Shown piece by piece: positions 26,228 to 34,250 of a stretch of 64,000 nt of DNA. Origin of the DNA: Spirochaetales bacterium (lineage in GTDB: Bacteria; Spirochaetota; Spirochaetia; DSM-2461); contig JAQQAP010000020.1 of NCBI GenBank assembly GCA_028533045.1, positions 124,001 through 188,000 on the forward strand, in the 5' to 3' direction. Positions within the stretch are counted from its first letter, which is position 1. Each line of letters starts with the position of its first letter. Made by a program: the position numbers and the translations under genes. Under the pieces are notes generated by a model. It was not told the origin of the DNA and made no database searches. It saw only the letters and a list, made by a program, of their open reading frames with translations.

Positions 26228-26989
26228 CTACAAAAAGCTCATTACCAGCTGGCGGGTCAAAAGAGACCAGCCGTCAACCAGTACGAATAAAATCAGCTTA
26301 AAGGGCATGGAGATCATAACCGGGGGCAGCATGATCATACCCATGGACATAAGAATGGATGCCACGACCATATCAATGATGATAAAAGGAATATAGATGA
26401 GGATCCCTATTTGAAAGGCGATCTTAAGTTCATTCAAAATAAAGGCGGGAATGAGCACGTAGGTGGGGACATCGGCAAAGGTTTCCGGCTGCTCCAGGCC
26501 CTGCATATTCATAAACAGGGCGATATTTTCGGGGTTATCCTTTACCTGTTTATACATAAAATAGCGAATGGGTCCCACACCACGAGTAAAAAGTTCTTCC
26601 ACTGTAATTTCTTCTTCTATAAATGGTTGGTAAGCCTGCTCGTATATCTGTTCAAAGGTAGGCCACATGATAAACAGGGTAATAAACAGGCTGATGCCCA
26701 TTAGCACACTCGATGGGGGAACCTGCTGCAGGTTAAGAGCTCTTTTAACAAAGTCGAGCACAATGGAAACCCGTAAAAAGGAGGTCATAATAACCATGAG
26801 CGACGGGGCCAGTGTGATGACAGTTAACAAAATAAGAAGCTGAATGGAAAATGCCATATCCCGGTTTGTTTCGGGCTGTCGCACAGATACATCTACCAGG
26901 GGAATATTCAGTCCCCCCTCGGCATCCTGGGCAGGTAAGAGGCTGGTAAGTACGAGAAAAAGGCTCATGATCAAAAGGAATCGCTTCAT
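26228..26989 (-). CDS. fliP: FliP export-gate component
   Basis: The 253-residue protein has an N-terminal signal-like helix, a short periplasmic stretch and four membrane segments. Signature pieces include TSFLRVSIVLDFVKRALNLQQVPPSSV and the C-terminal MVVASILMSMGMIMLPP segment. Five copies form the core of the export gate. It begins 1 bp after fliO ends. Confidence 0.96.
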   Translation of the reverse strand: MKRFLLIMSLFLVLTSLLPAQDAEGGLNIPLVDVSVRQPETNRDMAFSIQLLILLTVITLAPSLMVIMTSFLRVSIVLDFVKRALNLQQVPPSSVLMGISLFITLFIMWPTFEQIYEQAYQPFIEEEITVEELFTRGVGPIRYFMYKQVKDNPENIALFMNMQGLEQPETFADVPTYVLIPAFILNELKIAFQIGILIYIPFIIIDMVVASILMSMGMIMLPPVMISMPFKLILFVLVDGWSLLTRQLVMSFL

Positions 26990-26990
26990 T

Positions 26991-27593
26991 CTACAGGTCC
27001 TTTAAGCGATTCCGCTGACTGCGGAGAAAATTGAGAGACTCTTCCGAGGCTTCCCCCGCCTCCCCTTCCTTTGCGGGAGTCGGTGCCATTCCACTTACCA
27101 TTTCCCAGAAGGATTTCCCCTTCCGGTCGTGAAACTGTGACTGCTTGAGTTTGAGGGCGTCTATGGTTTCCTGATCCTTAATCTCCGTAACAAGGGCCAC
27201 GTTACTCTGGGAAGCGCCCAAAAGATAGTAACTGTTTTCCACTTCCACCACATGGAGTGACGTCTCACCGGTCAAAGCCTGGGACCCCATTATATTGATC
27301 ATATCCTGATCGCCAAAACGGTTACCCGAATAGCGGCGCAGAAGCTTAATAAAAAGCCAAATTATGACGATAACGATAATAAGAAAGAAGACCATTCGAA
27401 GATAATCGGCCGTAGTAATTCCCGTTGTGGTAAGGGAATCATTAATGACTTCTTCTCCCGGCACCGCTTCATCCGCCGGGGCGTCAAAGGTGAGGGTCGA
27501 TTCGTCAATAACGGGAAAATCCTTCTCTTCCTTCTCCTGAGAAAAGGCCGAAAAGGTCATAGCGATTAAAAAGAGAATTATAAGTTTTTTCAT
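26991..27593 (-). CDS. fliO: FliO export-gate assembly factor
   Basis: The 200-residue protein has a cleavable-looking signal peptide (MKKLIILFLIAMTFSAFS), a periplasmic acidic stretch, one membrane helix (about residues 67-86) and a cytoplasmic domain with the GSQALTGETSLHVVEVENSYYLLG pattern of FliO/FliZ. FliO helps FliP assemble into the export gate. The gene is called fliZ in some spirochaete annotations. Confidence 0.9.
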   Translation of the reverse strand: MKKLIILFLIAMTFSAFSQEKEEKDFPVIDESTLTFDAPADEAVPGEEVINDSLTTTGITTADYLRMVFFLIIVIVIIWLFIKLLRRYSGNRFGDQDMINIMGSQALTGETSLHVVEVENSYYLLGASQSNVALVTEIKDQETIDALKLKQSQFHDRKGKSFWEMVSGMAPTPAKEGEAGEASEESLNFLRSQRNRLKDL

Positions 27594-27625
27594 ACCCCTC
27601 CCAGAGTTTTTTACAGAGCCGGTTT

Positions 27626-28888
27626 CTATCCTTCTGTCATCTTATCCACACCGGATACAATTTCCGTTACACGAACACCAAAGTTTTCGTCGATAACCAC
27701 AACTTCTCCCTTGGCAATGAGATTATTATTTACAAGCACATCTACCGGTTCTCCGGCAAGCTTGTCAAGCTCAACAATGGTACCCTCTCCCATACCGAGG
27801 ATATCCTTAATCAACCATTTGGCCCGCCCCAGCTCTACGGTCATCTCCATGGCAACATCCATGAGAAGACTGATATTTCTCTGTTCCGAGCCGCTCAGGT
27901 TCTGGGCAAAATCGGGGAACTGTACGCTCTGCACATTGGGGGCAGGCTGCATTCCCATCATGTTCATCATCTGGGGGTTCATCATTTGGGGATTCATTCC
28001 GCCCATCTGATTCATACCACCCATCTGCTGGTTCATCATCTGGGGATTCATTCCACCCATCTGAGGATTCATGCCTCCCATCTGGGGGTTCATTCCGCCC
28101 ATCTGAGGATTCATACCACCCATCTGGGGGTTCATTCCACCCATCTGCTGATTCATATCCATCTGTCCCATTCCGCCCATAGGCTGCTGGCCCATGGAGG
28201 CTGCGAGATCGGGTGCGGCGGTGGCACCCATAAGTGCCGCCAATTCGCGAATCATATCGATAGGAAAAATTTCATATACGGTCTGCGGGTCCTGTCCTTC
28301 AATGTTCAAATCATAACTAACACGAACAAAATTATCTCCCGGAAGGGTAAGCATGGCCTTGGGCTCATTCTGTCCTTGGGGAGATTCGGTCATAATGCTC
28401 CGGCCCACCCGGTCACCGATTTTGGTCACCGCCGCTCCGGTAATCTGTGAAATAGCTTCACTTACCGAAGAAATGGCCGTGGCATCCAATTCCAGGTCGC
28501 TCTGCCCCATCATGGGCTCGGCAATTTTAAGGGTTGTATCCGGCGTAAGAACAAAGAGGTGCCCCCCGGCAAAACCTTCCGTAAAATCAGCCTTAATCTC
28601 AACGATTTCATCGGGGAGGGTGGAGAAGAAGCTCTCCTTACCCATAATTTCAAACTGAGCATTCCCCATGGTTACGGTGGTAACCATAATGCCGGAAAGG
28701 CTGGCCGACTGAACGTCATTCACTTCCTTGAAGAGTTCCGCCAAAACCTCCTGTTCGGAAGCACTGAGACTGCTGCCCCCCGCACCGGGAGAAGGCATGG
28801 CAGCTGCACCGGCACCACCCAGGGCATCATCCGTATCGCCGCTTAACAGAGCATCAATTTCATCTTGTGTCAGAGAGCCGTCACTCAT
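27626..28888 (-). CDS. fliY: FliY-type (CheC-like plus FliN) motor switch protein with Met/Gly-rich linker
   Basis: The 420 residues begin with an EIDALLS motif (residues 10-16), as used by FliM and FliY to bind CheY-P. A CheC-like region (about 45-225) follows, a Met/Gly/Asn/Pro/Gln-rich linker (232-313) and a C-terminal FliN SpoA domain (about 340-415). It forms the C-ring with FliM and FliG. The CheC part has Ser where CheC has its active-site Asn (SSVSEAIS), so phosphatase activity is doubtful. The linker holds five perfect MGGMNPQ repeats. ATG overlaps the fliM stop (TAATG). Annotated fliN in Borrelia. Confidence 0.92.
   Translation of the reverse strand: MSDGSLTQDEIDALLSGDTDDALGGAGAAAMPSPGAGGSSLSASEQEVLAELFKEVNDVQSASLSGIMVTTVTMGNAQFEIMGKESFFSTLPDEIVEIKADFTEGFAGGHLFVLTPDTTLKIAEPMMGQSDLELDATAISSVSEAISQITGAAVTKIGDRVGRSIMTESPQGQNEPKAMLTLPGDNFVRVSYDLNIEGQDPQTVYEIFPIDMIRELAALMGATAAPDLAASMGQQPMGGMGQMDMNQQMGGMNPQMGGMNPQMGGMNPQMGGMNPQMGGMNPQMMNQQMGGMNQMGGMNPQMMNPQMMNMMGMQPAPNVQSVQFPDFAQNLSGSEQRNISLLMDVAMEMTVELGRAKWLIKDILGMGEGTIVELDKLAGEPVDVLVNNNLIAKGEVVVIDENFGVRVTEIVSGVDKMTEG
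28040..28144 (-). repeat. 21-bp coding repeat (MGGMNPQ x5) in fliY
   Basis: Five consecutive 21-bp units encode MGGMNPQ at residues 249-283; degenerate MGGMNQ and MMNPQ units continue to about 27955. Synonymous differences among units show the array is old enough to have diverged but is held in frame. Unit number could vary by slippage. Confidence 0.95.
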
Positions 28889-29913
28889 TACTCTTCTCCT
28901 TCGGAAACAAGTTCTTCAAACTCGTCCTGGTCAATATCTTCAATTTTGCGCGTCACCTGAACGGCCATGGATTTCCCCACAAGACCGGGACGGCATTCGA
29001 ATTTCGGTCTGTTACCGATTTTTATGCTTAAGGGGTCATTAACCTTGGTGTTGGAAAGACGGATTACATCTCCCTGTCTAAGGTTAAGGACATCCTTCAT
29101 TGTCACATTGACATTCCCTATCTCTGCAGACATGGTGATTCCGATGGAGGAGAGCCGATCACGGAGAATATTCAGGTTTTCCGTGGTGGTTCCCCGTCTT
29201 ACCGTTGAATACCAATACTGAGCGGAAAGCTTGGAAATGATAGGCTCGATGGTCAGATAGGGAATACAGAAGTTCATCATCCCTTCCACCTGCTCTACTT
29301 TGGTTTCCAGTGTTACCAGTACCACCATTTCCGTGGGAGGTACGATCTGGGCAAACTGGGGATTGGTTTCTATCTGTCCCAGCCGGGGTCTCAGGTCGAT
29401 TACCTGGCTCCAGGCCTCACGCATGTTACCCAAGATCCGCACGATAATCGACTCGATTACGGACCGTTCGATTTCGGTGAGTTCCCGGGTGATTTTAGAA
29501 CCGTCCCCGGTGCCGCCGAAAAGACGGTCGATAATGGAAAAGGTAATGGACGGATCGATTTCCAGAATTGCCGAACCCTTGAGAGGGTCCATATTGATTA
29601 CGGCCAACGCCGTGGGAGACGGGATGGACCGGATAAATTCTTCATAGGTCAGCTGGTCTACAGAGGCTACATGTACGTGAACCAGAGATCGCAGCTGGGC
29701 GGAAAGGGAGGTTGAGGTGAGACGGGCAAAGGTCTCATGCATGAAGTTGATCGTTCGAATCTGTTCCTTGGAGAACTTGTCCGGACGACGGAAGTCCCAG
29801 ATACGGATATTTTTCCGGTCCTGAGGCTGTTGGGATTCCATGGGTTCCGTGTCCCCGGCGGAGATGGCTGTGAGAAGCTGATCAATTTCGTCCTGGGACA
29901 GAACTTCTGTCAT
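28888..29913 (-). CDS. fliM: FliM motor switch protein
   Basis: The 341-residue protein has an N-terminal CheY-binding motif (LSQDEIDQLLTAI), the middle CheC-like domain with the GGTGDG-type loop (LFGGTGDGSK) and a C-terminal SpoA domain. It bridges FliG and FliY in the C-ring and receives CheY-P to change rotation sense. It lies 4 bp after fliL and overlaps fliY. Confidence 0.96.
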   Translation of the reverse strand: MTEVLSQDEIDQLLTAISAGDTEPMESQQPQDRKNIRIWDFRRPDKFSKEQIRTINFMHETFARLTSTSLSAQLRSLVHVHVASVDQLTYEEFIRSIPSPTALAVINMDPLKGSAILEIDPSITFSIIDRLFGGTGDGSKITRELTEIERSVIESIIVRILGNMREAWSQVIDLRPRLGQIETNPQFAQIVPPTEMVVLVTLETKVEQVEGMMNFCIPYLTIEPIISKLSAQYWYSTVRRGTTTENLNILRDRLSSIGITMSAEIGNVNVTMKDVLNLRQGDVIRLSNTKVNDPLSIKIGNRPKFECRPGLVGKSMAVQVTRKIEDIDQDEFEELVSEGEE

Positions 29914-29917
29914 AAAC

Positions 29918-30472
29918 CTACCCTTCTATAATCTGGAATTCCTCAAATACCACGTCCTTGATAACGCCGGTGGAAAGGATTCCATTTACCATGCTCTTGA
30001 GCTCTTCCTTGAGGATTTGTTCCTGATCCGGCTTAAGCTCGCCCACGGTTTTCTTGCTAAAATAGTTACGGATCATATCGGTGAGGGGGGCCACTTTGGA
30101 GGTAAGCTCCGCTCCCACAGTGTTGTCCTTTTCCGAATCGTAACCGAGCAGCACCTTTACGATGATACTGGAACGGGTCGGATCGTTGGTGGTGGTCCGG
30201 ATTTCGTTAATCAAGCTAAAGTAGGTATAGACCTCCGGCTTGGTTTCGTACTCCTGACTCACGGCGGGAAAATTACGGGACACACTGTTACGGTCCATAA
30301 TTTTGTAGGTCACCACACTTACTGTAACAGTAACGATAAGTCCTACAAGGATACCCACAACCCAGATGAGAATACGGGCCAGTCCCTCGGAGAGACCCTT
30401 CTTTTTCTTCTCCCCCGTAATGTCCCCATCCTGAACATCAACCTGGCTTAAATCTAACTCTTCATCACCCAT
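29918..30472 (-). CDS. fliL: FliL stator-associated membrane protein
   Basis: The 184 residues run from ATG 30472, chosen because AAGGAG lies 8 nt upstream; a TTG at 30520 in the same frame has no such site and falls next to a -10 box. One membrane helix (about residues 27-50) precedes a periplasmic stomatin-like domain. FliL rings around stators and, in spirochaetes, helps place them on the periplasmic flagellum. A promoter-like element precedes it. Confidence 0.92.
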   Translation of the reverse strand: MGDEELDLSQVDVQDGDITGEKKKKGLSEGLARILIWVVGILVGLIVTVTVSVVTYKIMDRNSVSRNFPAVSQEYETKPEVYTYFSLINEIRTTTNDPTRSSIIVKVLLGYDSEKDNTVGAELTSKVAPLTDMIRNYFSKKTVGELKPDQEQILKEELKSMVNGILSTGVIKDVVFEEFQIIEG

Positions 30473-30520
30473 GGGGTCTCTCTCCTTATCTCGGTGCGGG
30501 ATAAACCCATCCCAAACCAA

Positions 30521-30549
30521 ATTTTATCATTTTTTTCACATTTATGCAA
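30521..30549 (-). promoter_or_regulatory. Possible internal promoter before fliL
   Basis: In the 107-bp motB-fliL gap, minus-strand TTGCAT (30549-30544), 17 bp and TAAAAT (30526-30521) are seen, with TG one base before the -10 box (extended -10). A small GGGAT/ATCCC hairpin lies just downstream. This is among the few sizeable gaps in the flagellar array. Confidence 0.4.
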
Positions 30550-30579
30550 TTCAAATCGCACAGGTCGTTCACCGGATTG

Positions 30580-31323
30580 CTACAAATGCCCTTCCGACAA
30601 AATAATGACCTCCACCCGCCGGTTTTCCGACCGGGCGTCCTCCGTATCATCGGGATACAAGACAGGATTAGTATGGGCCAGTCCCATAATCTGAAACTGG
30701 AATTCATCGGCCCCGAAATCGGTCAAATAATGGAGCACGTTGGCCGAACGGGCGGCGGAAAGCTCCCAGTTGGAGGGCCACTCCCCTTCCGGGTCGGTAG
30801 GGCTCGAATCGGTATGACCTTCAATACGAAAGCTCCGGTCCGCCAGTTCGTCCATGGTAAGCAGGTCGGCCAGTTTCGTAAGAATCCCCCGGGCCTGTTC
30901 CATATTCAATTCGGCACTGGCGGGACGAAAAAACACATCCGCCGCCAGGGTAATCACGAGCCCCCGTTCGTCCTCGGAAACTTTTACCTTGTCACTATCG
31001 ATTTCCGGCTTAAAAAGGGAAACCGCCGTTTTCCGGGCCTTATCCAGTCCCGCCCCTTTACTCTGGGAAGGCATGGACATAATACTGTTCCCCAATTCGG
31101 CCAGTTCCCCTATTTCCAGGGTATTTCCTCCGGCCAAAGGCCCCAGGCCGTTAAAGGAGTACATAATCAGCTCCATCCGGGCCCCGTCTATCGCTTCGGG
31201 GTTCATAAGAAGTACGAAAAAGCAGAGCAGCAGGGTAACCATGTCGGAGTAGGTGGTCATCCACTCCGCGGCTCCCTGCTTGACTATGACACATTTTTCC
31301 TGTTGTTCATCTTCATCGGCCAT
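30580..31323 (-). CDS. motB: MotB stator subunit
   Basis: The 247-residue protein has one membrane helix with the proton-carrying Asp27 (TTYSDMVTLLLCFFVLL) and a C-terminal OmpA-like peptidoglycan-binding domain (FRIEGHTDS, NWELSAARSANVL). With MotA it forms the ion channel driving rotation. It lies 8 bp after motA. Confidence 0.96.
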   Translation of the reverse strand: MADEDEQQEKCVIVKQGAAEWMTTYSDMVTLLLCFFVLLMNPEAIDGARMELIMYSFNGLGPLAGGNTLEIGELAELGNSIMSMPSQSKGAGLDKARKTAVSLFKPEIDSDKVKVSEDERGLVITLAADVFFRPASAELNMEQARGILTKLADLLTMDELADRSFRIEGHTDSSPTDPEGEWPSNWELSAARSANVLHYLTDFGADEFQFQIMGLAHTNPVLYPDDTEDARSENRRVEVIILSEGHL

Positions 31324-31331
31324 AGGCTCTC

Positions 31332-32108
31332 CTATTCTCCGCTCTCTTCAGAACTTTCCCGTTCATTGGGGGGCAGGAACTTCTCAAGTTTTTCCTTGAG
31401 GAGGTTGGGGTTATCACCGGACTGGATGGACAGGATTCCCTGAACCATAATTTCCATAACTATCATCTCTTCCTTGTCCCGTCCCTCAAGTTTTGTCTTG
31501 ATCGGGTCAAGAAGAAGGTTGGCAAAAATTGAACCGTACAGAGTGGTAATAAGGGCTACGGCCATGTTAGGACCTACGGAGGCCGTATCTTCCAGGTTGG
31601 CCATCATACCTACCAGTCCCAGCAGGGTACCGATCATCCCGAAGGCCGGTGCGTAGGCGGTCCACATTTCCATGAACTTGATACCGTCCTCATGGCGTCC
31701 CTGAATCTGTCCGATATCGGCATAAAGGATTTTCTTGATGATATCCGGGTCGGTACCGTCCACAACCAGACGAAGACCGGAACGGAGGAAGTCGTTTTCC
31801 ACATCGTTCAGGGCGTCATCCAGAGAAAGAAGACCTTCCTTACGGGCGCTGTCGGCGAACTGAACCAGCTGGTCAATCAGTTCACGCTTGTTATAGACCT
31901 GAATATTCAGGGCGATTTTAATAAAATTGAAACAGTTGAGGGCCCGCTCCAGGGGAACGGCTACCATACAGGCCGCGAAGGATCCGAGGATTACAACAAC
32001 GAATGAAGTGGGGTCCACAAACATTCCAATGGGGTTTCCCGCAATCAGAATGGCGGCTAATATAAGAACAAAGCCTCCTCCGATTCCGCCTATCGTTGCT
32101 ATATCCAT
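31332..32108 (-). CDS. motA: MotA stator subunit
   Basis: The 258 residues have four membrane helices: two near the N-terminus, a long cytoplasmic loop with the ARKEGLLSLDD stretch that contacts FliG, then two helices (APAFGMIGTLLGLVGM and ALITTLYGSIFANLL). It pairs with MotB to convert ion flow into torque. It follows flbD by 22 bp. Confidence 0.96.
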   Translation of the reverse strand: MDIATIGGIGGGFVLILAAILIAGNPIGMFVDPTSFVVVILGSFAACMVAVPLERALNCFNFIKIALNIQVYNKRELIDQLVQFADSARKEGLLSLDDALNDVENDFLRSGLRLVVDGTDPDIIKKILYADIGQIQGRHEDGIKFMEMWTAYAPAFGMIGTLLGLVGMMANLEDTASVGPNMAVALITTLYGSIFANLLLDPIKTKLEGRDKEEMIVMEIMVQGILSIQSGDNPNLLKEKLEKFLPPNERESSEESGE

Positions 32109-32130
32109 AAATACTCCTTAATCCTCTTTC

Positions 32131-32334
32131 CTATTCCGAAATGGATATGCCGATACGCCGTCGGTACTCCACGATACGGTCTACAATGACTTTCTCGTCT
32201 TCCTGAACGGCGTAACGCTTACCCGAAAGCAGGGTGATGGAAGTCCGCTCCCCGTCAGTCTCGAGATACTCGATCTGATGGGGATTAAGATAGATTTTAC
32301 GTCCCTGCTTACCTTCCATCGTAATCTCTATCAC
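32131..32334 (-). CDS. flbD: FlbD-family small flagellar protein
   Basis: Sixty-seven residues with the pattern IYLNPHQIEYLE...LLSGKRYAVQED identify the FlbD/SwrD family found between flgE and motA in spirochaetes and Firmicutes. In Bacillus the relative SwrD increases motor torque. There is no membrane segment. It lies 29 bp after flgE. Confidence 0.9.
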   Translation of the reverse strand: MIEITMEGKQGRKIYLNPHQIEYLETDGERTSITLLSGKRYAVQEDEKVIVDRIVEYRRRIGISISE

Positions 32335-32363
32335 GGTTTACTCCTTCCTAATTTACTCTAAAC

Positions 32364-33770
32364 TTAGCGCTTCAGGCTCAAAATGGTATCGAGCATGGTG
32401 TCCGAAGTGGTAATGGTCTTACTGTTGGCCTGGAAACCTCTCTGGGTAACAATCAGGTCTACGAACTCGCTGGAAAGGTCTACGTTACTCATTTCCAGAG
32501 CACCGTTTACGAACTTACCCTTACCGGCAATGTTCGCTTCGCCCACGTTGGCCTGTCCCGAGTTAATCGATTCGGCGAACATGGTTTCTCCCTGCTTGAT
32601 AAGCCCGCCCGGGTTAATAAAGGAAGCCAAACCAATTTTGGCCAGTTCCCGGTTGGTTCCGTTGGAGTAAACTCCCGTAACGATACCGTTGGGATCGATG
32701 CTATAGCTTTCCAGGTAACCCATGGAGTAGCCGTTCTGGTAGTAGGCCTTGGTGGAAGAGGTCTCGGCAAACTGGGTTACCGTGTTCACATAGCTTCCCA
32801 CTTCTCCCAGGTTCAGGTTGAATGTCTGTGTTAGAGCCGCTTCTCCTTCCGGGGGAGTACCGCCGGCCACATCAAAGGTTACGGGAATCTGAAGTTTACC
32901 GGCGTTAATCAGGTTACCCGCCTCATCAACGGCAGATTCAAGGGAACCGAGGTTGTCAAAGGTCATGGTAAAAGTGTTACCCGCCGCCGCACCGTCTCCT
33001 ACGGAAAGGAGCGTATTGGTGGTATCTGCGGGAACCCCCTGGGCGTCTACTTCCGCATCGACAAATACGGAAACCTGCCACTGGTTATTCACACCGTTCA
33101 CCTTGGTAAACTGAACCCGCATATTGTGGACTTCACCAAAGTTGTCATAAATTTTCTTGTCCAGAGCCCAGGTACCCTTAAGAACATCGGCCGCACCGGA
33201 ATCTTCATTCACTTCGGGCATTCTCTTGTCCAGGTTACAGGCCAGATCCACATCTGTTGTGGCCTTGGCGGGATCCTTGGAACCGATGGGAATCATAATA
33301 TCCTGAACATCGGCGGCGGTTTGAATAATGGTTTCTCCATTAATCTCCTGAGCCTGCCAGCCCTGAACACGGAGACCGTTAGCGGGATTAACCAGCATAC
33401 CTTCCGAATCAACGCCAAAATCTCCGGCTCTGGTATAAAACTCCTGACTGCCCTTTCTCATGATGAAAAAGCCGTTGCCCTGAATGGCCAGATCCGAAGT
33501 AACTCCGGTGGTCTGGAGGGAACCCTGGGTATGGATCGTATCGATCACAGCGGTCTGAACACCCAAACCAACCTGCTTGGGATTCACACCACCAATCTCC
33601 TCGGTAGGCCGGGCGGCGCCGGACTGCATTTGGGAAATCATATCCTGAAAGTTCACGCGCCCCTTCTTAAAACCGATGGTGTTCACGTTGGATATGTTGT
33701 TACCAACCACATCCATTCTTGTCTGATGATTCTGAAGACCGGATACACCGGAATACAATGATCGCATCAT
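32364..33770 (-). CDS. flgE: Flagellar hook protein with lysinoalanine cross-link residues
   Basis: The 468-residue protein has the N-terminal rod/hook signature (LYSGVSGLQNHQTRMDVVGNN), beta-rich D1/D2 domains and a C-terminal D0 helix (VDLIVTQRGFQANSKTITT). Lys165 (codon 33278-33276) and Cys178 (codon 33239-33237, the only cysteine) match in number and 13-residue spacing the pair that forms inter-subunit lysinoalanine bonds in the Treponema denticola hook. The hook joins rod and filament in the periplasm. It is followed by flbD and preceded 6 bp away by flgD. Confidence 0.96.
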   Translation of the reverse strand: MMRSLYSGVSGLQNHQTRMDVVGNNISNVNTIGFKKGRVNFQDMISQMQSGAARPTEEIGGVNPKQVGLGVQTAVIDTIHTQGSLQTTGVTSDLAIQGNGFFIMRKGSQEFYTRAGDFGVDSEGMLVNPANGLRVQGWQAQEINGETIIQTAADVQDIMIPIGSKDPAKATTDVDLACNLDKRMPEVNEDSGAADVLKGTWALDKKIYDNFGEVHNMRVQFTKVNGVNNQWQVSVFVDAEVDAQGVPADTTNTLLSVGDGAAAGNTFTMTFDNLGSLESAVDEAGNLINAGKLQIPVTFDVAGGTPPEGEAALTQTFNLNLGEVGSYVNTVTQFAETSSTKAYYQNGYSMGYLESYSIDPNGIVTGVYSNGTNRELAKIGLASFINPGGLIKQGETMFAESINSGQANVGEANIAGKGKFVNGALEMSNVDLSSEFVDLIVTQRGFQANSKTITTSDTMLDTILSLKR

Positions 33771-33776
33771 AGGGCT

Positions 33777-34241
33777 CTACTCCTTACCTTCTATCGTATT
33801 ACTTACTTGAATTATTTCGTTCATATCAAAATAGCGGCCGTTTACCAGGATCTGGGGATAATCCCCTCCGGTCACCGCTTCCACCGTACCGGTGATAGTG
33901 TTTTCCCCTTCCGAATACTGGACCGTCTTGCCCAGATAATTCATGGCGGAAGAAGCGTTAAGCTGGGAAGTGAGGTTCTGAAAACCTTCGCTCATGTTGG
34001 TCATCTGCTCAAGGGAGGAGAACTGGGCCATCTGGGAGATGAATTCCTTGTCTTCCATGGGCTTGGTGGGATCCTGATTCTGAAGCTGGGTAATAAGAAT
34101 CTTCAAAAAGTCATCCTTACCCAGTTCGTTGGATTTCACCGTACCGTTGTTAAGTGTTTTGTTAAACAGATTGACCGACTGGTCCAACATAGCCTTCTGG
34201 GCTGAATTCATCTGATTTGATACGCTATTGGCTTCAAACAT
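33777..34241 (-). CDS. flgD: FlgD hook cap
   Basis: The 154-residue protein contains the FlgD signature (LGKDDFLKILITQLQNQDPTKPMEDKEFISQMAQFSSLEQM) and a short C-terminal segment only, so it lacks the tudor and FnIII domains of enteric FlgD. It caps the growing hook and is discarded afterwards. It lies 9 bp after fliK. Confidence 0.93.
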   Translation of the reverse strand: MFEANSVSNQMNSAQKAMLDQSVNLFNKTLNNGTVKSNELGKDDFLKILITQLQNQDPTKPMEDKEFISQMAQFSSLEQMTNMSEGFQNLTSQLNASSAMNYLGKTVQYSEGENTITGTVEAVTGGDYPQILVNGRYFDMNEIIQVSNTIEGKE

Positions 34242-34250
34242 TACTCACTC

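Noticed and set aside
27405-27425. GCCGATTA sequence resembling a sigma-28 -10 box
   Set aside because: It is inside fliO coding sequence and no matching -35 lies 11 bp upstream.
30544-31443. 299-codon plus-strand frame opposite motB
   Set aside because: It covers motB and part of motA antisense; no domain is recognisable and motB is certain.
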